Shown: one piece after another, positions 53,160 through 64,000 of the stretch | Position numbering within the stretch: position 1 is the first letter of the stretch | Layout of the letters: each line of letters opens with the position of its first letter | Assembly (NCBI GenBank): GCA_038380795.1 | Contig: CM076259.1 | Span: 73,218,200 to 73,282,199, forward strand | Direction of reading: 5' to 3' | DNA from: Pyrocephalus nanus | Lineage: Eukaryota; Chordata; Aves; Passeriformes; Tyrannidae | Length of the DNA stretch: 64,000 nt | The notes under the pieces: generated by a model | The model's database searches: none | What the model was told of the DNA's origin: nothing | What the model saw: the letters and a program-made list of their open reading frames with translations, nothing else | Position numbers and translations under genes: made by a program

Positions 53160-53985
53160 TTTGAAAAGCACCTCTGAAGTTTAACTGACCTAACCTGTTA
53201 AAAATAGAGGGACTATGGCAGGGTTATCCATGACTCCATCAAGTGAATTCTTTAATATTTCCAGTGGGGAATATTCCACCGCTCCTTCAGGCATTTCATT
53301 CCAACATTTAATTGTCCTCAAATTTTATTTTAGTGGGGAGTTTGTTGTTGTTTGTTTGTTGCAATATATATAGTCAATCACTTCAGACATTTGCCCTCAA
53401 ATGACTTCTTGTCTGTTGCTTCTTGTCCTGTCACTGTGCATGTTATGAAGAGTGCAGGTCCCGGGGACTATGATTAGATCTCCCATGAACTGCTAGGGAT
53501 TAGTCTGACCCAGATGCAAGAGTTTTACATTTTCTTTTGTTGAAGCTTATTTGGGCCCTGCTGGCCCAGTCTTCCATTTTCTCCTTCCCTCCAATCTAAG
53601 TCTCTCCTTAGGTTGTTTTTACTTGCAAATGAGATGACAGTGTATTAATTTCTGTCATTTGTGGGGATATTGAATAGTATTGAGCCCAGTATTAGCTCTG
53701 GAGGGCCCTGAACTTGTCTTTTTAATGAGTTTTTCATGCAACTTAAGATCTATCCATCCAGTCCATTTTACAGAAAATATATTGTTGGGAGACCATGTCA
53801 AAAGTCCCTCATTCTTCCCTTCATCTGCTTACTAAGTTGTTTCATTATACAAAGCAATCAAGTTGGATAATACTTATTGCCTTTCTCCAGACTCCTTCAT
53901 GTGCCTGATAATGGCTACTGTGGGGACCTCTTCCCACCTCTGAAGTGAGACTGACTGTTCTTTCCTGTATTTTCCATTTTGAGTT
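53160..53985 (-). mobile_element. old CR1 LINE remnant, antisense
   Basis: On the + strand this starts at 'agcacctctgaagtttaact', the complement of a CR1 3' region. It continues with the complement of the 3' UTR and ORF2 tail ('cttcttgtcctgtcactgtg'). After a deletion it covers the reverse transcriptase region in reverse: 'gacccagatgcaagagtttt', 'tgttgaagcttatttgggcc', 'tattgagcccagtattagct', 'gagggccctgaacttg', 'gatctatccatccagtccat', 'gaccatgtcaaaagtccctc'. These follow the order expected when reading CR1 ORF2 backward from the KVLHL and FADD area to the LDL.KAFD area. The FADD block itself is not recognisable. Divergence is high, so this is among the oldest copies here, and internal deletions are likely. 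Exact ends are approximate. Confidence 0.85.
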
Positions 53986-56454
53986 TTCTGTACACATGCA
54001 CCATATTTATCCCTCGAACCCAGTTGCTTCAAATATCACTCAAGCTGTCTTACACTATAAGTTGTGGGGCCCTTTTTCTATATTTGCAATGTACTTTTAA
54101 TGCTGTCTATAAAGAAAAAAAAACCAGTAACATATTTGTGCATTTTAAGAAGCTTAGAAAATTTCTTGACTAAATCAGTTGTCCTCCATCTAACTGATTG
54201 CAGGTAGGAATAAGAATCACTTTATCTTTTTTCCTTTTACTGTGACGTTAGAGCCCTGAACAATGGAACTATGTTTTCAACTTAGCTCAAGAAACACCAC
54301 GTGCATTTTTTGTTTTGCCAGTATCCCATGTGTAAAGGCATCACACACCTTGCTCTTGGCCAGATGGTAAAAATGCGATTTTGGCCATTTTCCTACTTTT
54401 TGCATTGCCTGTGTTATTTTGCGTTCCATTTCCTTTCTGCTTATTTGTTCTCAAATGTGTTCCCCTGTGCCCTTGCTTTGCCATAAAATTGCCTTTAGTC
54501 AAAGCAACAGCAAGCTGTGTGTTCATGTTGTATAAGTTTGACACTGTTTTCTCTCAGTGGGCTTCCCAGCACCTGCTGTAATATCCATAATCTAAACCTT
54601 CTTTTCCTCCACTGTTGAAGTATTTTTGTATTTTTGGAATGTAAGTGTCAACAGATGTGATTGAAGATAATGAGACATGGTATCACTGTGAGATTACAGT
54701 TGGGAGGATGGCAGGGGGAAATTGTGCAGAATAGATGGCCCTTGCAGATTTATGCTGGTTATCTATCTGTAATCAAGATGATTTCCAGCATACTGTCTGG
54801 ATTGGATGAATAGGTTAACTTTGATTAATCAAATCAATAAAAGTTAATAAAACTGCTCAGATATAACCTATAAAAACAGACATTAGAGAGAGAAATTTAG
54901 AAATTACTTGGACTCCAACAAAAGCATTATATGTCATGCCTAATGCAACACACCTTCAGTATACTAAATGCAACAAGAGTAATTTGTTTAGCAGTTCGAG
55001 AAGGCCTATGTTGTTTTGAAAACTGAAGATCAAATTCTTACCAGTTATATTCCTATCATAGCATGTTTCTATGTGGTTTTAATCATGAAAAAGAAGGGAA
55101 ATAAGAAACCGTAACTATTGGATAAAGTAGAAAGCAAGTACAATTGATTAGGGTAGTGCAGGCTAGTTTAGATTTTTATAGCTCACAAGTTCAAGGCTGG
55201 AGGGTGTTGTCACATTGTCATTGCTATTGTCTGCAGCACACAATTGTTGAGATTTTGCTTTGACAAAAGCATGTCTACTGAAGCTCAACTGTAGTTGAGA
55301 GAAGAGAGTGCAAATGGAAATATCATGTGATCCCAACCTTTATTTCTGTGGTGTGTTTCCTCACGAAGTTGCAATGTAGATGTGACCCTCAAAATCTATC
55401 CTTAGAAGTCAGAAGTGCAGTTTAGACTTTGAGCTTCAGGAAACAGTGAGAATAGAAAAACTGTGATGATATTTTTCAGATATTTTCTGATGTGATTTGT
55501 CCCTGTCAGATGTTAAAAAGACTTTCAGGTAAAAAATTTTTCTGCAAGTGTTTTTACTTTCTTGAAAACAGTGGTTATGTCTAGAGGAAATTACTTCGGA
55601 AACAATTCTCTTTACTATGCTTAGCATGAAAACAGAGTCTTTAACATATTTGTTTGATATCTGCTCTCAGTTTTGATTTTTTGGAAAATATATTGATTAT
55701 TTTAAGCTTTTGTTGAGTTGTGTAGTTTGAGGTGCTTATGGTAACTAGTTCTCCATTTTTAGTTTTCCGTTTGCTCTATCTTGCTTTAATTGCTTCTGTG
55801 TAAGAACCAAAACTAATTTTGCAAAGCAAAACTCTTTCATGGCACTTTGTACTTTCATAAAGCTCTTTGACCCAATATCAAAATAAAAAAGAATCATTCA
55901 GACTGACTGACAACATCCAGTTATGACTATGCTGAAAGGACTGCATCAACAGTCCTCTTCTGCATCTCATTTTTTTAAGCTTTTCCTGCTTCCTTTTTTT
56001 CTTTTCACTGGAGAAGTAAAAGAGAGATGTAGAAACTAACGATTTTTACTTCATACATCTTTTGGCAGGGAAAATGAGTACTACGCTGAGAGGGATCAGA
56101 TATAGTTCTAGAAAGATTTATTAATATAATTGTTTCTCTAGAAGCCATCCTGCAGCTGTTCCTATCCCAACATATGCTCATACAGACTATAACCCATCAA
56201 CTTCTCAGCCTCACACTGCCACTAGATATTTTCATGCTGGAAAATAAAGAGGAAAAAAAAAACAGAGGAAGAGAGAGAAAACAAACTTTTCAGATATGAA
56301 AGATTTTCAAAAGCCTACATTAGAACAATAGTTGTATTTAATGTAAAGTCTCTAGCTTTTCCTCTCTGTATATTTCTGTGATAGAATAAGTTCAGTTTTC
56401 TGTATCAATCGCACAACATTTGCAATTTTATTTGCAAATAATTTTTGATTAGCA
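53986..56454. other. unique DNA
   Basis: No recognised gene or transposon. The stretch at 54301-54590 is less AT-rich and open in three overlapping frames on both strands (54301-54486 and 54381-54581 on +, 54341-54544 on -). It carries TTGGCCA twice (54356-54362, 54381-54387) and the E-box CAGATGG at 54361. No exon signal can be argued. Confidence 0.5.
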
Positions 56455-56735
56455 ACATCTTGGGAGGAGCTGTTGACTCCCTCAAAGGCAGGGAGGCCCT
56501 GCAGAGAGATCGTGACAAAATAGAAGACTGGGCAATCACCAACTATATTAAGTTCAGCAAGGGGAAGCACTGGATTCTGCACCTGGAACTGGGCAACCTT
56601 GGATGTTTGTACACTCTGGGTATTGAAATGCTGCAAAGCAGTGCCATGGGAGGGAGGTGATTGCTATGCTCTGCTCTGCATTGGTGTGGCCTCACTTTAA
56701 ATATTGTGTGCAGTTTTGACCATTGCAGTATAAGA
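56455..56735 (+). mobile_element. CR1 LINE, left part of a copy split by an LTR
   Basis: Sense CR1 remnant whose frame 56445-56660 reads like ORF2 past the FADD box: GGAVDSLKGREALQRDRDKI, EDWAITNYIKFSKGKHWILH (the KVLHL block, changed), LELGNLGCLYTLGIEMLQSS. It then runs through 'ctctgctctgcattggtgtggcctcac' and 'attgtgtgcagttttg' to 'gcagtataaga'. The expected continuation of CR1 ('..aaagatattaagctcttagag') is absent here but appears at 57445-57500, about 700 bp further on. This left piece and that right piece are therefore one insertion interrupted later. Confidence 0.92.
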
Positions 56736-57444
56736 GAGAAAAAAAAAAAGAATTAAACCCAACAACCAGAAATCATTGGATTGGGCATCTCTTTAATATG
56801 CCAGCTGAGGACTCATAGGGGTACTCTGCCATGTATGAGTCAAAGAATCAGTAAAAATTTCTGGTATAAATACAGTATTCATGGAAACCTCCTTCCCACA
56901 AGTCCAACCTCAAGTTATCTCATAATTTGGGGGTCAAATATCATCCTGGAGTTCATTCGTGGATCAAGACTGCCATCTTGTGTTCATTTCTTCGGGGGGG
57001 GGGGGGGGGGAGCAGCTGTGCTCGCATAGTTTTCCTATCTTGGCAGGCCTCCTAACATCTATGATTGATCCAGTTGACCTTTAACCTCTAAACTAATTTT
57101 TCTAGAACCAAGACACATATATTCATCATTGGTTAAAGATAACTAGAATTTTCCACTGGCTTAAACAATCTTTAACTGAATTTACTTCTTAACAGAACAG
57201 TCTCTTACTGATCAAGTTTTCCGATACATGTAAGCTAATTTCTTGCAGGTGGGCCTAGGGTAACCCTCTAACTGTTCTTATGTTTCATCTGCATTCTACA
57301 TCCTGGAACTAATTGTAGTCCTAAAAGAAAAGACAACTACTATGCCAAGGAAGCAAATCTTTTAGTTGGTTAGGACACAATTTCATCTAAGATAAAACTT
57401 CTGATTTCCTAAGTAATTTAGAAAGGAGACCCTTTCTCATTTCA
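56736..57444 (-). mobile_element. probable solo LTR nested in a CR1 copy
   Basis: A 709-bp segment interrupts a CR1 copy at a point where the CR1 sequence resumes exactly afterwards. It is flanked by TAAGA on both sides (56731-56735 and 57445-57449), a 5-bp target duplication of the size made by ERVL-type retroviruses. On the minus strand it begins TGAAATGAG, as LTRs begin with TG. Near its end it has a TATA-like TATTTATA (+ strand 56864-56871) about 70 bp before ATTAAA, a poly(A)-signal variant (+ strand 56792-56797). The other end is T-rich and closes with TC where CA is expected, so that edge is mutated or slightly misplaced. A 17-G run lies inside. No viral gene is present. Family is not assigned. 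Confidence 0.6.
56994..57010. repeat. G17 homopolymer
   Basis: Seventeen consecutive G residues, inside the nested LTR. Long G runs of this kind can form G-quadruplexes and are unstable in copying and hard to sequence. Confidence 0.93.
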
Positions 57445-57500
57445 TAAGAAAGAGATCAAGCTCTTAGAGATTGTCCAAGAGAGGGCAACAAAGTTTGGCC
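57445..57500 (+). mobile_element. CR1 LINE, right part of the split copy
   Basis: 'taagaaagagatcaagctct' followed by 'tagagattgtccaagagagg' and 'gcaacaaag' is the CR1 ORF2 segment encoding KDIKLLE..VQ.RATK. It continues directly from the left part at 56455-56735. Recognisable CR1 ends near 57500, so the rest of the 3' end is lost. Confidence 0.88.
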
Positions 57501-58816
57501 CCTGTACAGATTTTAAATCAAGTAATGTCTTGATCTCTTTATCAAATGGAGGAATTTTCCCCGCTCAAATCCAGGTAATGTTTTTAGTTTTGACTTTATT
57601 TCACAGTATTTTTCCAAGTTTTCATTTTGGAAGTTGCACAATAGCTGCCTCTGTATGTTTAAGCATCTGTGGGTGGGAAATCTGTAGGACCATTTGTCAA
57701 AAAACACACTTAGAAATGGTTTTGTTTTGGAATGCAGGAGAACTTCAAAATTTAATCTGAAACAGCTGTAGGCTGAAGATATTTTTTCCTCCTACTCTCT
57801 AAGCATTGAGGGAGAGTTAGTCCACATTTCTGTGAACACCCACACATTCTTAATATTAGTAAGAATACTCTTAGTAGAAACATTTTATAGTAAAATTAGG
57901 TATGTTCAAGGCAATTCAAAGATGAAGTGTCTGTTTAAGCTATTTCAGGGAGTCAATCATCTTAACATAGCAAAGAAAAGGTAAAGTAGATAATTGTGTC
58001 AGCTATACAAAGGACAGATGTCCTGTAGCATGCTTATTAAGTAATATATCGTAGGATTTCTTCCTCTTAGACATCAGATAATCATAAGAAAATGTAGAAG
58101 AGTTAGTGTATAAGAAGTAGCATAGAAAATATTTCTGCATCTGGGAAGTGTTCTGATCTGACAATGACATCTCATTTATAAACTGGGAAATCTTAGTGAA
58201 AATATAATACTTTTCAAGCAAGCAGTAAGAAGTCAAGTATTGACCATCCAGTCACCAGACAGTCCCTGCAACTAAAATTATAATAGTGATGTAAAGCATC
58301 ACAGAAATAATGAGTTGCATTTTAGAGTCAGGAAAAAAATCAGCTGTTGAAGAAAACATTGTCCAGAACTATGGACATCACCAGAGAGAAGATCATAAAC
58401 AAACTGTACAAAATAGGGTCTGCTGCCCAGGAAAGCTGTTAAGAAGGCACTGTAATAAACTGGAGTTATGGTATTTGCACAGCAAAATAACTTTGGGGAG
58501 TGAAACCCACCTGAGAAAATGGAAAGTTACTCAATGATTCATGGGCACACAAAATGATCTTCAACATGCAACATACATAAACAAATTGAATGACCTCAAA
58601 AATCATCACACTTCCAATTTAGCAAGCCTCTTGTGAAAGACAGACTGTCACAGCTTTTTCCTCTTTGGATACTTGAAATACTATAAAAATGTTGAGAATT
58701 TCTTTTAGGATCTAAGCAGTTTCATTTCTTACCAGTGTCTGTGAGGTTTAATGAGTCTCAGTGCCATGCAGATTTGTAGCATTAAATTACTGCAGAGTAC
58801 TTATTTTTTTTTTTAA
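57501..58816. other. unique AT-rich DNA
   Basis: No recognised gene, RNA or transposon. Several frames of about 65-77 codons occur without domains. Confidence 0.6.
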
Positions 58817-59465
<649 letters not shown>

Positions 59466-59849
59466 GTTATATTTTTTTATTATTATTTTAATGGGGTTAA
59501 GAACATTTTACAGTCCTGGAATTTCACAAGCAAAAATTTATCAAGACTCATATAATACTCCTAATTAAAATTCTATTAAATCCATAGGAGAATTCCACTC
59601 TTCTAAATAAAACTATTTGTCTGAAGCTGCTATCATTATCTCTATATTATTCGGCTCATTACATGATTGAGCCTGAAACAATTTCAGTTTTGAAGTAGTA
59701 CCTGGTATCCACAGAATTTTTTTCTGAATGATCCAGTATCAGACTGTCTGGTATAGTGAAATTTTGTACTCTGAAAGCTTAAAATCTCTGCTGAAACTAT
59801 AAGAAAGACATTTGTTTTTAAAGTGCACTTTATTTATAACCTGGAGTAC
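59466..59849. other. unique AT-rich spacer
   Basis: AT-rich flank of the (TTTC)n tract, starting with a T/A-only run (about 59470-59490). No gene or repeat family is recognised. Confidence 0.6.
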
Positions 59850-60258
59850 TGGATTCCTCAGAAAAAGAAGGATGTGGACCTGTTAGAGAGAGTCTAGAAG
59901 AGGGTCACAATGATCCGAGGGCTGAACACCTCTCTTGCAAAGATGCGTTAAGACAGCTGGGTTTGTTCAGACTGCAGAGGGGAAAGTCTGCGGGGAGATC
60001 TTTTTGTGGTCTTTCAGTACTTGCAGGGGGATTATAAAAAAAGAGGGAGAGTGATTTTTACATGGACAGATAGGATAAGGAAAGATTAGGTGTTGAGAAA
60101 AAATTCTTGACTCAGAGGATGGTGAGGCACTGGAACAGGTTGCCCAGAGAAGTTGTGGAAGGTTGGAAGGGGCTTTGAGTAACCTAGTCTAGTGGATGTC
60201 ATCCCTACTCATGGTGGTAGGGTTGACACTGTACGATCTTCCAACCCAAGCCATACAT
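59850..60258 (+). mobile_element. CR1 LINE, ORF2 C-terminal remnant plus 3' end
   Basis: Sense CR1 copy beginning at 'ctggagtactggattcctca' in the ORF2 C-terminal region. Blocks in order: 'gatgtggacctgttagagag' (MDLLER), 'gagggctgaacacctctctt', 'gggtttgttcagactgcaga' (GLFRL), 'gtggtctttcagtacttgca' (FQYL), 'aattcttgactcagaggatg', 'ggtgaggcactggaacaggt' and 'tgcccagagaagttgtggaa'. The 3' UTR shows 'aggggctttgagtaacctag', 'gacactgtacgatcttccaa' and 'cccaagccatac'. The terminal octamers are replaced by two copies of an ACATACAAACTTT-type unit (about 60254-60290). Small deletions and stops make it inactive. Confidence 0.95.
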
Positions 60259-60290
60259 ACAAACTTTTAAAACATACAAACTTTCAAAAT
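60254..60290. repeat. short tandem duplication at a CR1 3' end
   Basis: Two copies of 'acatacaaactttt/caaaa' lie directly at the 3' end of the CR1, where the family normally has an octamer array. Confidence 0.75.
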
Positions 60291-62379
60291 TATTAATATA
60301 AACTTTTCCTATTCTATTTGTAGTAAATAACTTATGTTATTTTTCTTTTCTTTCTTTTTTTTCTTTCTTTTAAATTCTGCTACTCTACCACTTGGCATTT
60401 CTATTGTGCAATTCATCCAAGGATATGAGAATGCTTTAGAAACTCAAATTAATTAAATCTACATTGGTCTCATGTGAAAGCAATGGAACAGAGGAGCCAT
60501 TTTACACGCAACTTAAATGCAAACACCTTCATGGGGATATGTGCAAGCTCTTTAAGAATTTATAGCATCATTAGGCGGTAGATTAAGACAAGAAGTGATT
60601 AATATTCAACTGAAATGACAGAATTAATGTATTTACATAAAACCTGCTTACTTATATTGTGGTTTAATCAAAGCACTAAAAATGAGTCATAAAATTTTAT
60701 GTAAAGCATTTATTCTTTTATTTGTGCCTCCTGCCTCTGGGTAGACAACTAGTCTGTGGAAGGAAATCCACCTTAATTTCTAACTCTTCTTATTACTAAT
60801 ACTTATTAAGGTACATTATAATTAGCATATCTGACTACTATAAGGTAATAGTAATGAAAAACATTTCTTCTTTCTAGTCTTTGTTTTTAAGACATTCTAC
60901 AGAAAATTAATTCCATTATAAAAAGGCTTTCTTCAGTTCTGTATTAATGTTATCTATCTATAGTTGTTTTATCTATCATACTGAAGAATGATTTTATGTT
61001 TTAATTGATCTCTGATATAAAGAAAAAAAACAACACAACTGTTCACTTAGAGGGAAGCCAAACATTCCTTCATTTTAGACAGCGAATCAGTCACAACAGC
61101 TGTAGTAAAAAGTAGAGATTTTCAAGACATCATAAGGGCATTCCATATCCTAACTTGTGAAATAAAGAAACATATGGAACACAACATCATGAATGTGTAA
61201 AACAACTAAACCACTTTAAAAGCCTAAGTATAATAAAGAATTAAAAAAAATGTATCCATGGAAATGTAGCATGGGGTGATTTATTTTGACAGAAGACCAC
61301 TTCTGAAAATTACAATCTGCAGCCTGGACTCATATGAGTCCAGAGAGTAATTATTCTTGCATAAGATTTTTTTCAAAAATTGATATATTTAAATTTAAGT
61401 AATATAATTTCAACCACTTAAAAATACCCTAATGTTTAAATTACATACTGTCCTGAACTTATTTCTAAGCACTCATAAACTCCAGATTTTGCAACTAGTA
61501 GCCTGTTCTGTACCTTTCTTGTCCCTACTTTACTGTCTTAGCCTGACAAAGAAGCAAATGTCTGCTTTGTGTTTCTTCTGTTTTATTCAGTTTCTTTACT
61601 GTGAGCAAGTATTTTAAAGAAACACTGTAAAATTTATAATGAAATTTATTGGCATAGCAGAGAGCTTAGCATATATGTTTTTCACTTTTTTTTTCTACCC
61701 CCTCCTGACCATTGAATGCTTAACTGAGCAAATTTAGTGTTTTATTATCACACATTTGGTATGGAGCAGTATTAAATCATTTATACAGAACCTTTCCTTG
61801 GCAATCTGTTTTTGGTTTTGGTCCTCTCATGGTCTGTGATAGGTGGAGACAGATATTGAGAGCAACAAGTGAGCACCTCAGGCTCCCTCCAGTGGATCTC
61901 CTGAGCTCCCCTTGCTCTGTTGCTAAGGAACAGGACAAGCGTACAGCTGCTGCTCCTCTCTCTGAAAACCATAACACCTAAACTGTGATTAAGAACTGTC
62001 TGTTTTCGTGTTGAGGAGTCATAAGTTTTAAAGCTTCAAGCCCAAGATCCTTTGAAGCATAACGGAGAAAGGAATAAATTAAAGAGTGGGGGAAAAAAAT
62101 CTTACTAAAAATGTCTCAAGATAGCTGCTGCTCTTTTAGTTTAGAGCTATGTATAAATACAGCTATTTATAATCTGCTGCTGCAATCATTATGTCAGTAT
62201 ATTCAGTGCAAAACTCTTTCAAATAGTTCTGTGACTCAGAAGATACAGATTTTTTTCAAGGGCAAGCACTCTACAGCTTGGATCGCCCTTATATCTTTGA
62301 GAGTTTTGTGCTTCTCAGTCATTGGTCTCCGAGCTTGAAATTATAAAGGACATAAATAATTCTACGGCCCATTATTATT

Positions 62380-62437
62380 GATACTTAGAACACTCAGAAT
62401 ACTTAGGATACTTAAATGATACTTAGAATACTTAGAA
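62380..62437. repeat. degenerate minisatellite of (GA)ATACTTAG units
   Basis: About five imperfect units built on ATACTTAGA: 'gatacttagaacac', 'tcagaatacttag', 'gatactta', 'aatgatacttag', 'aatacttag'. Unit length varies from 8 to 14. Confidence 0.85.
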
Positions 62438-63025
62438 AAATTGACTTTGAATCTCCCCATACTGTCACAGTACTGATCTGAAACTTTCCTTGCCTCATAT
62501 AGCTCATGATTATGAAAAGATGTATCACCAGAGTTAGGTTGATATATATGTATTTGCGGCTGAAAAAAAAAAAGGACACAGTAAAGCTGAAGTTTTTGCC
62601 TAACTTCATGGTCTCAAACAGCGATAGGACTTTTCTTATAAAGACAGCAACGTGCAGTTTCAGCAACATGTGCTGTAACCACAGCAATCCAAACATAACA
62701 CCAAACAACAGAGTTTAAGAACAGAGGCCACTGAAGATATAGATTCCTTCGTAGGTCCTACACTGGAGCAAAACAGTCATTTTCATGTTTTCATATACAA
62801 AATCTGAATTATCATCTATATAGTAAATAAATGTATACTAGGCACAAATTATGTCTATATGGTTACTATTAAATGTACTTGTGTGCATGTTTAAGAAAAT
62901 ATATGCACATATGACTGTTATACAGAGATGCCAATAGCAAGCTAGGTTTAAACAGTTCAGTAAGGTAACTTATTTTGACAACTAGCTCCAGGAAGAAAAA
63001 AGCAAGTAAACAAACAAACTCCCAT

Positions 63026-63050
63026 AGAGTAGACACTCTATGTCTACTCT
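63026..63050. repeat. perfect 10-bp inverted repeat with 5-nt loop
   Basis: AGAGTAGACA (63026-63035), loop CTCTA, TGTCTACTCT (63041-63050). A second, mutually exclusive pairing, CATAGAG (63023-63029) with CTCTATG (63036-63042), overlaps it. No U-run follows and this is a eukaryotic context, so it is not called a terminator. Confidence 0.85.
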
Positions 63051-64000
63051 TACCAATCTGTTTTACCTGCTACTGCAGGTGAGGTCTATAAAGACCAAGT
63101 AAGTTCCTCTGTCAAGTCATTGTATTTTTTATGGAATATCAGTTGTTTTTATACATACAAATGCATTTTAAAGTCATAAAACAAGTTAATGAGTTAATGT
63201 ATTGCAGTAGGTAAAGTTCAGCAATGTCTAACATCAGTGATCTGGTCCTATATATGATTTTACATGCAGAAGATGGAGCAAATTCATAATATAAAATCAC
63301 TGAGAAAGTTGTTTTGTTTTTCTGATAGTTTAAGCCAGAATTTTTATGGAGATGAATTAAGGATTTTTTTTGTTCCCTGTTTGTGCAAATTTGATCCTTC
63401 AAATATGAATTTTAATTAGTTCTAAAAATTCCAAAAATATTTTTTCAGATATCGTTTTATACTCAATGCTTCTAAGGAATTACTGTCATTTAAAACAATC
63501 CTGTTAAAATGATAGATCAAAAGCCAGCACAGATAGTGCTAGCAGATTAAAAACCTCCTCTTTTAACGCATTTATTTGAAAAATGAGTAAATGAAAGAAT
63601 TCTTGTGCAGAACACTATTTTCTATTTCTTCTACACATAAAATAATGCAGATACAAAGTGTCTCTTACACAGAAATGTTTTTTTAAGGTCTAAACTAATG
63701 TATCTTTTTAAAAAATATTAGTTATGGTATTATAGATGTGTTAGTCTTGTCTCTGTGATTCTGTATAGAATGGCAATGAAATCAAGTGACTTTTTGGCCT
63801 CAGGACCTCATCTGGGTACTGCATAGCCACACATTGTCATATACAGCCACAGGAACTTTATTTCATATGTAGAAAGACATCAGCCTTCCTCCTCTCCAAA
63901 TCTTAATCAGGGAGCTAGCTTTTATAGTGGAATACTGATGGATTACAGTTTGGGTTGTTATGGACACTGAATAATGAAGTATATTGGCATAGTTAAGTAT

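Larger units (their letters stand above)
60291..64000. other. unique AT-rich DNA
   Basis: No recognised gene or transposon to the end of the window. Contains a T/C-rich run (about 60345-60372), a GC-richer patch at 61790-61985, a degenerate minisatellite at 62380-62437 and a 10-bp hairpin at 63026-63050, listed or discussed separately. Confidence 0.55.

Noticed and set aside
56864..56871. TATAAATA on the + strand as a host gene promoter
   Set aside because: It lies in the nested LTR-like insert with no gene downstream. The minus-strand LTR reading explains it better.

Overview
The window looks like a piece of a bird nuclear genome, with no recognisable protein-coding gene. The main evidence is at least twelve fragments of the CR1 LINE, the dominant retrotransposon of birds. 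Several keep the typical CR1 3' end: the ATTCTATG-like octamers, and the 'gatgatcttta..ggtcc..ttccaaccca' block or its reverse complement. The background is AT-rich and full of short stop-bounded frames. No open frame looks like a conserved exon, and no rRNA, tRNA, CRISPR or bacterial-type signal was seen. The best reading is an intergenic gene desert or the inside of a very long intron.

Layout. 0-8 kb: CR1 3' end (+) at 136-290, CR1 (+) at 1510-2092, CR1 (-) at 2651-2998, several AT/GATA microsatellites, then two CR1 copies back to back (-) at 7284-7744 and 7748-8056. 8-20 kb: mostly unique AT-rich DNA, a 970-bp CR1 (+) at 12846-13813 that keeps the FADD box of its reverse transcriptase, and a GC-richer block at 16361-17767 that reads as a minus-strand LTR with a TATA box. 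20-38 kb: an old, badly decayed but long CR1 (+) at 20690-22110 covering endonuclease to reverse transcriptase, a long CR1 (+) at 29942-31050 with FADD changed to FADE, and a CR1 (+) at 37852-38428. 38-53 kb: about 15 kb with no recognised transposon, only homopolymers and short repeats, and one palindrome-rich block at 45951-46100 that could be a conserved regulatory element. 53-64 kb: an old CR1 (-) at 53160-53985, a CR1 (+) split by a probable 709-bp solo LTR at 56455-57500, a giant (TTTC)n tract of about 650 bp at 58817-59465, and a CR1 (+) at 59850-60258.

How it fits together: the annotated content is layered retrotransposon debris. CR1 copies differ clearly in decay, so they were inserted at different times. 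Two LTR-like insertions are present, one of them nested in a CR1. No gene pathway can be described here. The regulatory suggestions are inferences from sequence texture and motifs only. I saw nothing that supports a previously undescribed coding system.
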